This document shows, piece after piece, positions 1 through 13,202 of a stretch of 64,000 nucleotides of DNA. The stretch covers positions 16,540,501 through 16,604,500 of the forward strand of contig NC_064442.1 in the NCBI RefSeq assembly GCF_023343835.1, read 5' to 3'. Source of the stretch: Lagopus muta. Taxonomy: Eukaryota; Chordata; Aves; Galliformes; Phasianidae. The position numbers and the translations under genes are program-made. Below the pieces are notes generated by a model, which saw nothing but the letters and a program-made list of their open reading frames with translations, was not told the origin of the DNA and did not search any database. The number at the start of each line of letters is the position of its first letter. Within the stretch, counting starts at the first letter, position 1.

Positions 1-3000
1 AACAACAGGAAACGAGTTCTTGTGTGTTCTGTTCTATCTAAATGGCTGGAGACTCCCAAATACATCATACCAAAGTTACTTTTAAAATACTTCACAGAGC
101 CCTGGATATGATTTGTGAACAAATGACAAGTTTTCACTTATTTTCTGGAGATACAGATATCACAGTGAGCTACATGAAAGGAGGAAAGGCATGAGCTCCT
201 CTCCCTTCCTCACACGTCTACCTTTATTTCCTTCTGCCAAGTGCTTCCTCTTTTCTTCCAGGGCCATGGAGTCCTCCAAATCTTTTGGGGTTGCATCCAG
301 CAGCTCCCACTCTTCACTTGTATAAAATACACTCCTACGGTTTTCATTATTTCCTTTTCTCAAAGAGGACATGGAATTCCTGTGAAAAACACAGCAGAAA
401 AAGTGGCAAAGATTTCTCAACTGCGTACTCATTTTAGAAAGTGGTTTTTCAAGACAATCATTGCTGTCAAAACAATGCAAATGATAAATAAGCCCAGAGA
501 CATAACCAAAACCAAATAAAGGCTCAAGGAAAACAAAGCACGTCCTATTAAACAGCACCTGCTACCAACTGCTGTACATTTCAAGACAGAAGAATTTTTT
601 TTTTTTACTATAAGTTAATATTTTGGAAAGGTCTTTTGAATCGTCCTCTGTTCTACCCTTGTTATGGCAGAGAGAAAAAAAGATGAATTAAAGATTTAGA
701 AGCAGCATCTCTTTTCACTGATTGGTTATTTCAGCTCAGCCTTTTAGGAAAATGGCCCAGTATTAAACAGACTAGCATGCAATCAAAGTGCACGTATGTT
801 ATCATATCATATTCTGTATTAACATCAAACTCAGGATCATCCAAGGGACCTGCTGCTGCAGCTGCTTAGCAGTTATTCCTTCCTGAGGTGGAACGTTGCC
901 AATTCATCTGCAAGGACATTTCAGATTCAACCTCTGAACTCCAAACAGATAATTCTATAAAAGAACAATTTTTTCCACAAACAAGATGAGATTCCCCTAC
1001 CCAGCTTCCCCCACAACGATCATGCTGTCAGAAATGTATGATCCATAGTACTAGCACTGCACAGCAGCATCTTTCTTCAATTACAGAGGATTCCACAGCA
1101 ATCCACGTGAACCAGCCTAGTGTTTTAGATAAAAAGCCAGAAAGAGATATGTTTGGTATCCACATGTTTGACACACAGCTGTTAGAGTCAGAAGCCCACA
1201 GAGATGCTTTCGCTTTGCCAGCCCCATTCTTTCTTCCAACTCTGCAAGCTGGAGGCAGAAAGTAAGCTGTACTGCACCTCTGTGATCAGTCTGTGATCCA
1301 GTCCCACCTGTGATCAGATGACAAATATCCTGCCAGGCTGAAAATGAAGTCTAGGCTAATCGTTAGGCAGTGCCCGATTCCTACAGTCTGGTGAACTGAT
1401 TAACTACCAAGCACAGGTCAAAAAATAATACTGAATTATTAGTTATTAATAAAATTATTTTAACAACAAATTTGAAGGGGTGACAGATACCGAGTTAAAC
1501 AACACCTTTAATTTTCTTCCAGCCTTCTTAGCAAAAAAGATCACAATTTCTGTTAGGGGCAAGGATTCCTTTTCTATTATTTACAGTCAATAGCTCAAAT
1601 TAGGTGACGATCAACATATCACCCAGGGCACCTTCAATTATAATCAGCTGGCATCTCTCCAGCTATTCTCTGAAGAGTGCTTACAGTGCAAGCCCCCAGC
1701 TGCCTGTTCTGCTCTTGGTCAGCTTCTGTATATAAAACATGTCCAAACACCACCTTTGAAAGAAGCTGGAAGAATCACAAGAAACAAGTCATATGACTCC
1801 CAGGAAACCTTCAGAAACTGCTGTTACACCCAGGAATAATCACAGCTGAAGCCGAATTTAGTATAGCTCTGGCACAGCACCAAACTGGCACAGCTTCATT
1901 GTGTTCTATTAGATTAAAGCTAATTGAATTTACAATAAAAAAACAACACACATTTATGTTCCTGTGCACAGTATGACAAGTATAATCTATTTAAAACTTG
2001 AACATATGATCTACTGGTTCTGTATTTCTAAATATTTGGTTATAAGTCGTATTTTCTGATTATACAATTTGAGGTTATTACAGTTCAGTGTACTTTCAAT
2101 TCTGTATTTTACACCAACAAGAGATGCAAGAAAGTGAGAGCTTTAAGATGAAAAAATGCAGAGTTGAATGTTTGTGTATGCCAATTAGTACTTGAAAAAA
2201 GATTTTTAAAAAGAAGAAAACAACCATTCAGCTTTAGGTACTGTAAGTATACATACAGCTTAACTCAAAGACACATTGCTCGCCTTCTTCCAATTATTAG
2301 TTTATTGCTGCTACTTAGGATGTAAATGCTATAGCAATAGCTTCTCAAGCAATCACATCATAAATGCACTCAGGAGAAAGGTAAGTCTGTCAGTAAGACA
2401 CATAATAGGTACTTAAGTACACCCTCCTAGCAACGTAGGACTGGCTGTATCAGAGATGCCTCAATTCATTCTCTTGCACTGGGGTTAAAACTAGTCCCTA
2501 TCAATAGCATACACACATCTTCTGAAGGGGATTAGACAAAAAAAGAACAACAAAAAAAGAACAGAAGAAACAAACGACGCAGTATGAAAAAGCTTCAGTG
2601 GCATTTTCTGACATACTTATTTCCACAGATCTGCATGGACTCCAAACTGTTAGGATCACAGCCATACAGAAAAAGGCCAACACTTTGATGTTGTGCTAGA
2701 ACATCTGCTGGGCCACTGCCATGATGAGCAACTCCCTCCAAACAAAGGGCTTCCCAACCCGACATCTGCTGACAGCCTATCTGTTGTGTTAAAAAGAAAC
2801 AGCACAACACACCGACCAGGCAACACCGAAAAGCTTACCCTGACACTGCCCTTCTAGCTAGACTTCCTCAAAGAACATCTGCAATTCAGAGAAAACAAAA
2901 TCAAGAAGAAAGTTTCAAAATACCAGACATGCTCTTAAAATTATCCTATCTAGCAGAAATTGCTTCATGGAATTTTCCTGGTATTGTGACCAAACTTAAA

Positions 3001-6000
3001 GTTCTACCAGGTCAGACAGTGACAGGTCATCTTTACTAGAACTTAAATGGTGGTCTATACAGACACTTAAAAATTAAAAAAAAGTGCACCACTTTATGAT
3101 CTTTTAGATCTCCATGCTCAACAGGTAAGCTTCAAAAGGGCTTAACTCACAACACTAATAAAGCAAACAACATTCCTGGGAGCTTAAGAGGACCATGGTC
3201 TAGTTACCAAAGCCACAGCTCAGCTTTATGAATTGCTCTGTGATGCTCCTGTAATGTCCTTTGAGTAGATGCTGAAGGCTCACCTATGTTGGCAAAGCCA
3301 AGTGTAAAAACAATCAATGAAGTCACAAACAAGAGAGCTGGAAACCACTAGGACTGCTTTCCTTACAACAATTAATACTAAAGATTGAACTCCAAAAGAG
3401 TGAGAAGGTAAAATGCGGTTTTGCTGTTGTTCAGAAGGAACCTATCACACTTACGCTCAGGAATTCAAACTACATTCATTTAAAATTGATAGGATTTCAG
3501 AAAGAAAACTTCCTCTTTCAGCAACGATCATTCTCCCACATCATCAACTTACTTGAGTTCAGTGCTCCATTGTTTAAGTGAGAAATTGATGGCACTTGGT
3601 TGGACTGGCGCAGGCTGGGAAGCTGCTTGCTCCCCTACTAGGTCTGTAGGAGAAGTCTCCACAGCTAGGATATTTCTAGCTCTCTCTGCTGAAGCATTTT
3701 GGCTGAGGATACTCAAATCTATTAAAAAAGACAAAGAAAAAAATGAAGAAAAAAAAAAAAAAGGAAAACTTTCAGTAAGTAGCAGAACAGCAGAAGTAAT
3801 ACATTACTGAATTATGAGCATAGAATCACTGGGGGGAGGGAGAAGAAACCCAAAACCACGTCACGTCTGCAATGTTTCTTTCCTGAAACAATCAAAATCA
3901 ATGTAATCTATCACGAGGAGCATTATAAGGCATATAAGATGAAATGAATGTAACCTCACTCAAACAGGTAACTAACTTATTTGCCGTCTTATCTGCTGGA
4001 GGCATTGAGGGCCAGCTTAGATGAGACCCTGGGCAACTTGGTCTAGTTCCTGATCTAGTGGGTGCAAACCAGCCACAGCATGGGATTCAAACTGGATGAC
4101 CTTCAAGGTGACTTCCAACCCAACTCATTCTCTAAGCCCAGCTCCTCTTCTTGAAAGCTATGTAACACAGCTAACAGTGACAGAACTTGGAACTTGACTA
4201 GTCCTCAGTTGTCTTTTAACAAAGTTAATCAGTCAGACACCTACCACTGGTTTATCATAAACAGCAGCTTCTGCTCTATAATCTCAGCTGGTGAAAAACA
4301 AAAGTACATTTGAAAAATATCAACTAAGCTCACCAATCACAGCACAGAAAGTCAGTTGAAACAGGAGTAGAGAAAAGCAACACTGAAGGAATACATCAAT
4401 AAAAGTGACCCAGGATTTAAGGATGGAGTTCAACAGCTTAATTGGGTAAGAAAGCTGGAGAAAGTTCACCTGCTTTCTATACTGTCAAAAACACACAAAG
4501 AGCAAGGCAAAAGGAAAAGGAGAAGAAAAAAAAAAGGAGTTAGTTCCATTATTTAATATTATTATAGGGAGGGATGCAGCAAGAACCATCTTCCCTACAA
4601 ACTCCTGCCTGTGAGGACATGCAGAGCAGTGCCAAGAGGGAGAAAAAAAAACCAACCAACCAAAAAGCCCCACATACATCACTTAGCAACTGGATTTTGT
4701 TTTTAAACCACTGACTGATATTACCCATGTCCATACCTCCTGCAATGAGCAATGAGGGAACATCACACACCTATTTGTGAACGTCTTAACAAGTATTTCA
4801 AGAATAACAGTTGAAAGATGAAAACTCAAGTCACAGCTCACCCTAACACTTTGATACCTGTGCTTTGGATGTTTCCTTAAGATACAAAATGACTAACTAA
4901 TAACATTGCTACAGGCTCTTCTGCTAAGAAAGACTTCTGCTAAGAAAGACTACTACAGATAATAAATCCAGTACTAGATAACAAAAAATAGACAAAAGGA
5001 TAGTAAGCAATTTTATTTTTGGACTGAAGACAGACTTCTTCCCATTCAAAATGTTAGTAATGGCACCTGTACACAAGCAAAAGCACAAGCAAAAGAAACC
5101 AACTTGTATGCTCCAGTATGAAGTACTGGATTCAATGACTGAAGTCACTGAATGCACAATAAAGGTTTTTGTTGTTGTTGTTGCTCTTTGTTTGTTTGTT
5201 TTTTAAACAAGACACATAGATTCATCATCAGCTTGAAATCAGGCCCCTAAGGAGATCCCAAACTTCACAGGAAACCTTTACAGTACCTGTTTAAAAAGCA
5301 AAAAGAATCATTCAGGGTTTTCCCACTCTCCCCAGAAGAATCCTGACTCTTCAAGAGCTCCATTGATGTTAAAGTCATCATTGAGATCTGTCCTCAAAAA
5401 TGAGGTGCTACAGATGCACTCCCAAACTAAATATAATGCAGCTTAACTGCCAGCTGTCCTTAAAAGGGATGTGTCTGCTCAGCCCAGGCACCCCCAGATA
5501 TTTCTTGCAGTGGATTTAATACACTGGAAAAACCACAAAAAACAACCAACAAACACACACCACCCATCACAGTCCTACAACACACTGCTTAGATTGCTGA
5601 TTCAACAAAGCCCAACCAACAGTTTGGAAGAAAGAAAGCCATTAGGTCAGTGATCCAAAGTGATGGGTCTTTTTCACTTGGTTTTGCTGGACCCCAAGCA
5701 AAGCACGAACGAGGGCACAGTATCTACACAAGCTGTGGAGACATGAGATGTGTTTCACACCACTTGAATGCTGAGGAAAGTAGCAGAAGGAGTGGATTTG
5801 GTGTCAAACCTTACTAATGTTTCTGATCCAATGGTCTGCTCCCAGAAGAGGGCACTCCTGTCTCTACTACTCTGACTTCCATCTTCAGCTGCTAAACCTT
5901 GCTCCCTCCCCCCCACCAGCTCTGCAAGTCACCTGACTGTATAGTAAACATATTCCATTCAGTAATCCAGCTGGAAACAGAACAAAACGCAGCCCTCCCT

Positions 6001-9000
6001 CTTGGCTAAGCTTCGACTTGAATCAACTCAGCACAACATCAAACACCACAAACAATGCAAGAAAGTGCCTAGCAGAGTGAGAGGCTTTTGGTAGAACCAG
6101 ACAGGCTTAAAAGAACAAAGCTGTGTGACCACTTCTGGCAGCAGCAGCAATATGTATATTTTTGCAGCATATGGTTTAACAAGCTGCTAATCAAAGGGGC
6201 TGCCACCAGAAAGGTGATCCTTCAAGCAGTGGGCAGCTATTAAATCAGCACAGCTGAACCAAAGGCTGAGCTCCTCAGGCCAGCTGTGCTTGAGCAAGCA
6301 GTCACAAGCAACTGCTCTCAAATGAAAGCAGTAAACTGGGTTAGAGGACAACACAGCCACATGGGATCTGACATGGGAGAGCACAGAAGGGAGGGGACAA
6401 AGACATCTTAACATTCTTCTGACAATATGAGCAAACTGAAATCGATAAAATATAACATTTGTTGATGAAGTACGTCCGACCTCAAATCAGAATCCAAACC
6501 TGAAGGAGCTTTACTAATCTACTTAACTTGGCAAAGAACAGGATTTCTTAATGTGGTCTTATTTATTGGTAACAGAGATAAACAAGCAAGCCTTTTTTGT
6601 AACAATACAGGAATCAAACAATTCAGAAATGTCTTAGCAATGAAGACAAAACACAGAATAATTCATACTACATTTTTTGTGTTTTACACTACTGTGAAAT
6701 CTGTTTTTAAAGAAACCAAGGGGTTTCAGAAGAGATAAAATCACACATCAAATGGCACTTATGCCAAGTAACTTCCACAGATGCAAAGTTCAACTAGTTA
6801 CTTAAGAACAAGATATAACAAAGAACTTCCAGAGATGACCCCTCCATCTTTCCTCCACACTGTGTTTATTGCCCATTAGGAGATACCAAACAGAAGCACA
6901 CATCATTTTCACTCAGATTTTCCACCTACCAGGACTGTCTTTGGCAACAAGACCTTTGGAAAAGTCACTCGGTGTAGGAGAAGTCCGACTGTCCCTTTTG
7001 GCTGCATCAAGGTTGTTACAATATTCCCACCTCTTCTGCTGAAGTTCCTGAAGCCAGTAGGTCATATCCTGACGGGTTGCAGCCTACAGCACAGAGAAGC
7101 AGAGCACTAATGAGATCAGTCCATCTCTGGTATCTGAATTTGCTAATTCCAAGCACAATACAGAAAGCAACGACCCAGATCTCTCTGCTGGTCTGCAAAT
7201 TATGATTACCCCAATCAAGGATGATCTAAAGGAAATAATCACTAATGGACTCAACACACGCTGTGAATGTACCTTGACTTCCACGCCAAACCCACCTTCC
7301 CTTTTCCTCCAGTTTTAACTCAAACATTAGAGAGCACAGCAATATGCTATATTTCACACACAAAGCACTGTTCAGACACAACTACAATTCCACATCACAG
7401 AAAGAGCCCCATGCACAGAAAAATTCCTGCCTTCCTTACTTCATTTTCTTTGCTACCAGCAGAAACCAACAACATAAGAAGGCGCTGTGATGCCATCTAC
7501 TTCCATAGCTAAATCTCTTCATTGTGTCAGTTGATTGTACCATGAGTTAACCATCTTCTATACAGAGGGTGTATTAATAATACACACAGACATTTAATCT
7601 ACAAGCCTACATTCATTATAATGACATAAGTCAAACATCTTTAAGCTTCAGTCTGAATCATAGCTGCAGGATTCATTTCATAATATGTCAAATCACGGCC
7701 TTCGGTATCAGTAAGAGACTAAATGATGGCAGAAGGCATTGCAGGTGCTCCCTCAAGAGTTATTTTTGTTACAAAATATACACTCAACAGCCAATCTGGA
7801 ACAAACACTTGGCACCGGTAACAGGGCATGTTGAGGAGTACAAAGTTAATGCTGTGAAAAGGCACTCACCTGAGCCCTGAGGCCTGTAAGGGACATGCTA
7901 CAGCGGGGAAATAAATACTGGTGGGAGGTGGATGGCTGGACTGGGTGACCTTGGGGGTCCTCTCCAACCTTGGTGACCCTATGGCCCTAAGCACGCACAG
8001 TGCTTAGCTTGCAGCTGGTCTTTCTCCTAACTGCTCCCCAAGTGCCTGTTGGCATTATTAATAAAAAAATCCGCTACCTGTACAAATGACTGTTTGCTCT
8101 GCAGACAAACTGAATTTCTAGAAGCTTCCTATTTTGTTCATCACAACTGAAAGGGATGCCTACATATGGCAGAGCTGCAAAAGCATGAAGATGCCATTTC
8201 CTTTGCGCAGAAATACACTCAGCATTGCACAAAGCACACAAATGGCACAGACTAATCTTCATTCCTGCTCTAAGAACACTTTTGGCCTCGTCAAATGGAA
8301 GATCCATTTACCATCGTATGTCAACTCAGAGCAGCTAATTTCAAGACAGAGCATTAGTAATACAACAAACAAGAAGCGATGCTCCCCCAGGGCGCTCTCT
8401 GCTTCAGCAATCTGCAATATTTGCTTTTAGCAATCATAAAGACAGGTTTTTATTTTATAATTTGGCATTCTGTACCCATACAAATTTTAAGATCTACACA
8501 TCCCATGGCAAATGGCTCCAAAGCACCATTCAAGCAAGCCGGTCAGAAAACCAAGACTGTCATTCCTGGAGCTGATGCTGCAGACCCTCTCAGCAGATCA
8601 AATGCATAACACAACACAGAACATGGGAATCTGAGCAAGTAAGCATCAATAATGCAAACCAAGCAGTGAAATAAACCAGTGACACACGAGGACACTGCAG
8701 GTTCACCTTCCTCAGCTGGTATGACATAGGTGTAAGCAACACACACCTGCTCCAAAATGGAAGTCTTGTCTATTTAGTCTTGCCTGCTCATAGGCACCCG
8801 GGGAAAAAGTATTTGCCTTAAAGAAGAGAGGGGAAGAGACTTGTTTAAATGTGAGATTTACCAGAAAGTGCCAGAGAATTCATACACTGCAAAGCCAACC
8901 CACACAGCCATCACAGGCACCTCTGGAACAACCAGCACAGTAGGACCTACACAGCCTACACACCCAGTCACTCTCTGCAAGGCATACGTGCTTCCCTTCC

Positions 9001-12000
9001 ACCTCCAGCACCAAAGGATTTCCCCTGGAGGTCTGCCCAGCAGCAAGCGTCCATTTGCAGTACATCTGAGAACCTATGCTTCCTTTAGAAGCGCACACAG
9101 GCCTCGTCCAGTTATGTATTACCGTGCTCGAGCTCAAGAAAACCACTGCGTCTTCAAAGAGCTTCCACTAACACAGGATGTAATATGTAGGTGGTTCTCT
9201 CTGCTACCACAACATCGCTAATGAGGCAATACAACACACACCTACAATTAGCTTCTGCCCACGACTAGTTCAACGTAATGAGTCCTGCTAACATCCTGCA
9301 CCGTTACCCTCTTGCTAATGCTGTTTAGTAAAAACAAATTTGTTTTATTGGAGCTGCTGCTTGCTGTTGTTACCCAATTCCCATTTACACCCATCCAGTG
9401 CTGGCAGCAAATACATACCCTCAGCTGCTCAGTGATGGCACTGACACACAGGGGTCAGCAGGTACAGTCCTGCAGTGTAAAACAGGACCACAGTGCACCC
9501 TGAGTCTCACCCTCCCTGTTTTAAGTCATTTTCCCTAGGATTCCTCATCACAATGCTGCCGCAGCCCGCTTGTCTGACATTCCTCCTCCAAATACATGAC
9601 CTTCCTTTTCTTTTTTGTGGAGATTTCCACTTCCTTTGAACACTGTTGGCTGAGTTTACGCAGGCATCTTAATTATTTACTTTACAAGTTAAAGAATTAT
9701 ACAGAACCCTTCTGTTAAGATGGCCTTTTGTTTCTACAAAACTGCCTTAACATCTCATAGAACACAAGTTTCTCTCTTCCCCTACTCCTAAACAAACAAC
9801 AGGGAAATCTGCAAACACTCAAAAGCAGCCACTTCACCTGTCAGAGACGGGAACTCTCCCACGCCTGCCCCATTTTCACGGCTTCCCTGAGTATTTGGCT
9901 GCTGGTCACCATCAGAGACAGAATGTGCAACCAAGAGCTGCATGGATCAGCCATGGCAAAGAACCTTCAGTTGTACTCAGCTACTGCATGGCTCTTCAAC
10001 AAGACAGAGCCGCAGCAGGCCAGTGACATTTTAAGGGAGGCGTCTTTTGCAGGAAGAAAACCACCATAAATGGAATATCAGGGAGGATCTGTATCTGCAA
10101 GATGACACCTATTTTGACAGAGAGATATTCTCACAACAGAACAGAACCCGAAACAATGTAAAGAGCATTCATGTCTTAGAGATGTACAAAGCCTCAGACT
10201 TACAAAGTTGTCATTTGAACTGGAATTGTCATCTGAACTGGGGCCTGACAAGGAACTGCCATTGCCAACCCACAGGTAGCAGCAGAAGATAAGGTAACTC
10301 AAGAGAGACAGAAATGATGGAAAACGGTTATCATTTACTTAAAACCATCCCCCCCACATTGTGTGAAGGATGCTATAGGACCTGCCTTCTTCCAATGCAC
10401 AAGTAACATGAACAAAAAATTATCTGGAGGAATCTACTGCACAGTGCCATCCCCTACCTGGACCACACATGCCAATATGACAGACTTGGAGGAAGAGCCT
10501 GAAGAAATGTCAATAAGCAGATGTTCCATTTTGAGAAAACATTTGCCACAATCCTTTTCTGAATGTAGAAATGTTGAAAGAAGAATCACCATCAAAAATG
10601 AGCATTTCTTTAGGACTTACTAACCCTGCTGTGTGCAAACAGCAGGTGTTGAGCCAGATAAGCTCTCTGGAAAGCAGCCCAATTTTAGCTAAAGCACTGA
10701 AACCACTAACGGGCAAAGTCACAAGTCTGACCAGCTCTGGAAACAAAGCTCTTTTATCTCTTGAATTAGTCTATCATTGCCTCCAACTCACCCTTCTCCA
10801 CACGGAAGTCAACCATGTCAGCAGACACAGAGCATCACTACAGGTCAGTGCTTCATTGCCTCAGGAGCAAATGAACAGTGCCATAAGCCACGACAGACAC
10901 TACTTTAAAAATGAACTTAGAAACAACTCACTTCAATTGCTGTGAAGGCTGCAGTACTAGATTTTTTTTTCTTGGTCAGATGCTATCAAACTGAGGAACA
11001 AACCACAAGCATATCACACTGTCCTCAGTTCCCACTAAATTACAAAGCCTGAGCAATCCAGATGACGAAATCATTACATTAACAAAAAAATGAGGCATTA
11101 TGAAGAAATAATGCATTCCTGAACAGCACCATCACTGCAATCTGGAATTCCAGTTGCTTATTTCTTACTGCTCTTCTCAGCTGAGAAGACTGAATGAGAA
11201 AGACCAGATCATGAGATCTGGAAATTCTGAACAAGCAGCAAATTGAGGAAAATAAGGCATGTGAGTTAGAGGGCGAAGGCAACATTTCATTTGATTTTCT
11301 TCCTCGTGCTCTGTGTGCAATGTTTTCTTCATAAATGAAACCACATTTCTTTTCAGCAGGGACTGGAACAGACAGCGGTTTGGTTTCCCTATCCTGAATT
11401 CATTCCTATTTCTACCTAATTTAGCTACGATGTATTTTTATAGGCCTTCAAGATCTACCACATTGGGTAGAAGAAAATTAATTCCAGCCCCAAAAGCCTT
11501 AACCCCTGGTGAACCACACAACTGCCAAAGACCAGTTGGTTCCTAACATCTCTCATGTTTTTCACTTACTCCCTATCTATTATGTAAGTGCTTATGATGT
11601 GATACCATTCTAAAAGGCAACCACTTGGCTACTTTAAGGCAAGTGTTGAAACAATATAGGGGGTAGAAGGTGCAAAATTACTTCTGCATGTTGCAGAACC
11701 AACCTTGGCTTTTCTGTTTCCGTAAGGGAAACGCAGAGAGCTCCAACTCATATCAGTTCTTTCCCAAAGAGTACAGCAAGAAACAACTAAGGAAAGGAAG
11801 GGCAGAGTAACGTCATGGCCTAAAAGGTACCAAGAGAAACACTAAAAAGGAAACCTCCTGTTGCTTACATTTGTGCATGGCAGCTGAGGCCAATGTGAGC
11901 CCTGTGCCTGGGGCTGCTGCAGCAGCACTGTTCGACACACGAGTTGCTCATGGCACTATGTGCTTTCTTGGAGGTTTCTACAGCAAAATAAATAACAGAA

Positions 12001-13202
12001 ATCACTCAATAGTAGCTAATGAACAAAGCAACCCCTACATTAACTCTGCCATTTTAACTTCTACAAGATGAATGCTGAGTGCTAAGGTAGGTTCACAGAA
12101 AGTGACGAGAACTTTTAAGGCTATAGGAAAAAAAAAAAAAAGTTGTTTTTACAAGTGATCACAAGCAGAACTGCTGACTGCATCGCTCTGCTTTAACCAG
12201 ATATACTCATGATGATTACCACATTAGTTTTCCAGCTGGATAACTTATTTAATCTTTACCAAAGTATGTCAATGATTCCTAACTTTGATAAATGCTTACA
12301 TTTTGGGGAGAAAAAAAAAGCACGCAATCACATTGTGCAGCATCAGCATTTGTGATCTCTGTCCGTATCTCTGCTGTTTCTCTGCTCTGTGTGTGTGTGT
12401 CTGAGCAACAACGAGAGGCGTCAGCCAGCCCGCTGTTTAGTCTGCAGCCCGCGGGATGCACGCGATAACGGCTAGGCTATCAGGAAACGATCCTCCTTCC
12501 TCCTCCTCCCTCCCAAAGCAGAGATGAAGGCTATTGCCACGCACCAGCTGCTCAAAACAAGCGGTGGGCTCCAGCCTGCACTCACAGGGATTGCACTCCA
12601 GCCCAGGCGGCAGGGCAGGGCAGGGCAGGGCCCTCCCGTGCAGGACAGCACTTGGGAAAAGGCTCGGCAAGGAAAAGATGACACAAAGGCTCGGGGCCGC
12701 CCGGCACCGCGCATCGCCAAGTATCTGTTTACCCCGGAAACCAGCGGCCGAAAGCAGCGCGGAAAGCCCCATGCGGAGCCGGGAGGCGCGGCTCCGAGCC
12801 GTTCCGAGCGGAGCCGGGAGCCCCGGCCCCTCCGAGCGCCGCGGTGCCCGCTCGGGGCCGCCCGGCCCGGCCTACCTTCAGCACGGCCACGGCGCCGCCG
12901 GGCCCGCGCACCTCGAAGGCGGCCGCCTCGTCACCCGCGGCGGCGGCGGCGGCGGCCTCGGGCTGGTGGTAGCCGAAGCAGGCGGAGGCGATGTCGATGT
13001 GCCCGAGGGGCAGCGCCTCCTGCGGCCCCTTGAAGTAGTAGAGGTAGCAGCGGCGCGGGTCGAAGACGAACCAGCGACTGCGGAAGCCGCGCAGCGGGCC
13101 CTTCCCCGACAGCTTCTGCAGGTAGCCGCACAGCTTGGGGGCTCCCGGCCCGGCCCTCTCCCCCGCCGGGCCCTCGTCCCCCTCCGAGCCCGCCGCCGGC
13201 AT
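1..13202 (-). CDS. TBC1D2B: TBC1D2B, 5' part of gene (coding exons 1-4)
   Basis: Four minus-strand exons (12876-13202, 6930-7083, 3553-3718, 222-379) have canonical AG/GT borders and phases that join (0, 1, 2, 1). They give the first 268 residues plus a split glycine codon. Residues 23-135 are a PH domain: KLCGYLQKLSGKG, then RSRWFVFD, YLYYFKGPQ and LGHIDIA, closed by the helix TYWLQELQQKRWEYC with its conserved Trp. The following linker is Ser/Pro-rich. The coiled coil and the C-terminal Rab-GAP TBC domain lie beyond the left edge. The family is a Rab GTPase-activating protein group acting on endosomal membranes; the PH domain probably provides membrane binding. TBC1D2 is the nearest paralogue, but the sequence and the CIB2 neighbour both favour TBC1D2B. 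Expression probably starts in the CpG island over exon 1. Confidence 0.95.
222..379 (-). CDS. TBC1D2B: TBC1D2B exon 4 (residues 216-269 with split end codons)
   Basis: The acceptor TTTTTCACAG precedes the frame NSMSSLRKGNNENRRSVFYT, then SEEWELLDATPKDLED, an acidic linker typical of this family. It ends AATAAAG|GTAGAC, phase 1. The 158 nt equal 1 + 52 codons + 1. The next exon is outside the window to the left. Confidence 0.93.
380..3552 (-). other. TBC1D2B intron 3
   Basis: This is AT-rich intronic sequence between two clean exon borders. I see no CR1 tail, RNA gene or second gene. The longer frames are short, unsupported and lack splice context. Confidence 0.85.
3553..3718 (-). CDS. TBC1D2B: TBC1D2B exon 3 (residues 161-216 with split end codons)
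   Basis: The acceptor TTTTTTAATAG precedes a frame reading LSILSQNASAERARNILAVE and later INFSLKQWSTELK. The donor is CTCAA|GTAAGT. The length of 166 nt equals 2 + 54 codons + 2, matching both neighbouring exons. The segment is the conserved linker between the PH domain and the coiled coil. Confidence 0.95.
3995..4135 (+). mobile_element. CR1 LINE 3' fragment
   Basis: The sequence follows the CR1 3' tail layout: GGCCAGCTTAGATGAGACCC, TGGGCAACTTGGTCTAGT, then CTGGATGACCTTCAAGGTG and TTCCAACCCAACTCATTCT. It is strongly 5' truncated and diverged. Plus orientation, antisense to TBC1D2B. Confidence 0.8.
4918..4949. repeat. 16-bp tandem duplication, two perfect copies
   Basis: The unit CTTCTGCTAAGAAAGA occurs twice head to tail with no mismatch, which suggests a recent replication-slippage duplication. 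Confidence 0.9.
6930..7083 (-). CDS. TBC1D2B: TBC1D2B exon 2 (residues 110-160 and first base of 161)
   Basis: The acceptor CTGTAG at 7084-7089 is followed by AATRQDMTYWLQELQQKRWE, the last PH strand and C-terminal helix. The linker YCNNLDAAKRDSRTSPTPSD follows. The donor is CCTG|GTAGGT. The exon is 154 nt and joins exon 1 at phase 0 and exon 3 at phase 1. Confidence 0.95.
7933..7991 (+). mobile_element. CR1 LINE 3' tail fragment
   Basis: GGCTGGACTGGGTGACCTTG followed by GGTCCTCTCCAACCTTGGTG and a CTATG-type end is the usual CR1 terminal segment. It is about 60 bp long and plus-oriented. Confidence 0.75.
12613..12630 (+). promoter_or_regulatory. Perfect G-quadruplex motif, (GGGCA)n
   Basis: Four GGG tracts at 12613, 12618, 12623 and 12628 are separated by CA loops. 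The motif lies about 250 bp inside intron 1 on the template strand of TBC1D2B, so nascent RNA carries the C-rich complement. Confidence 0.7.
12876..13202 (-). CDS. TBC1D2B: TBC1D2B exon 1 (start codon, residues 1-109)
   Basis: The ATG at 13202-13200 has G at -3. It opens MPAAGSEGDEG, a Gly/Ala/Pro-rich leader, followed at residue 23 by the PH core starting KLCGYLQK. The exon ends AAG|GTAGGC after VAVLK, phase 0. Residues 83-89 are seven alanines encoded by a GCC run, lying in a variable loop of the PH domain. This ATG was chosen because the protein family starts just upstream of the PH domain. Longer frames over this exon open only at non-ATG codons. Confidence 0.95.
12937..12956 (-). repeat. 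GCC triplet run coding for polyalanine in TBC1D2B
   Basis: An uninterrupted CGG/CCG run on the plus strand encodes most of the seven-alanine tract at residues 83-89. Such pure runs are prone to length variation. Confidence 0.85.

Larger units (their letters stand above)
3719..6929 (-). other. TBC1D2B intron 2
   Basis: Intronic sequence containing a poly-A run near 3750-3762, one CR1 tail (about 3995-4135), a 16-bp tandem duplication (4918-4949), a purine-rich tract at about 4495-4540 and a short GTT run near 5168-5182. No coding signal is visible. Confidence 0.85.
7084..12875 (-). other. TBC1D2B intron 1
   Basis: The largest TBC1D2B intron here (5.8 kb). It holds a small CR1 tail (about 7933-7991), poly-A runs near 12128-12141, a 13-nt TG run (12388-12400) and, close to exon 1, GC-rich sequence with a (GGGCA)n run. 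No exon-like segment was recognised. Confidence 0.85.
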
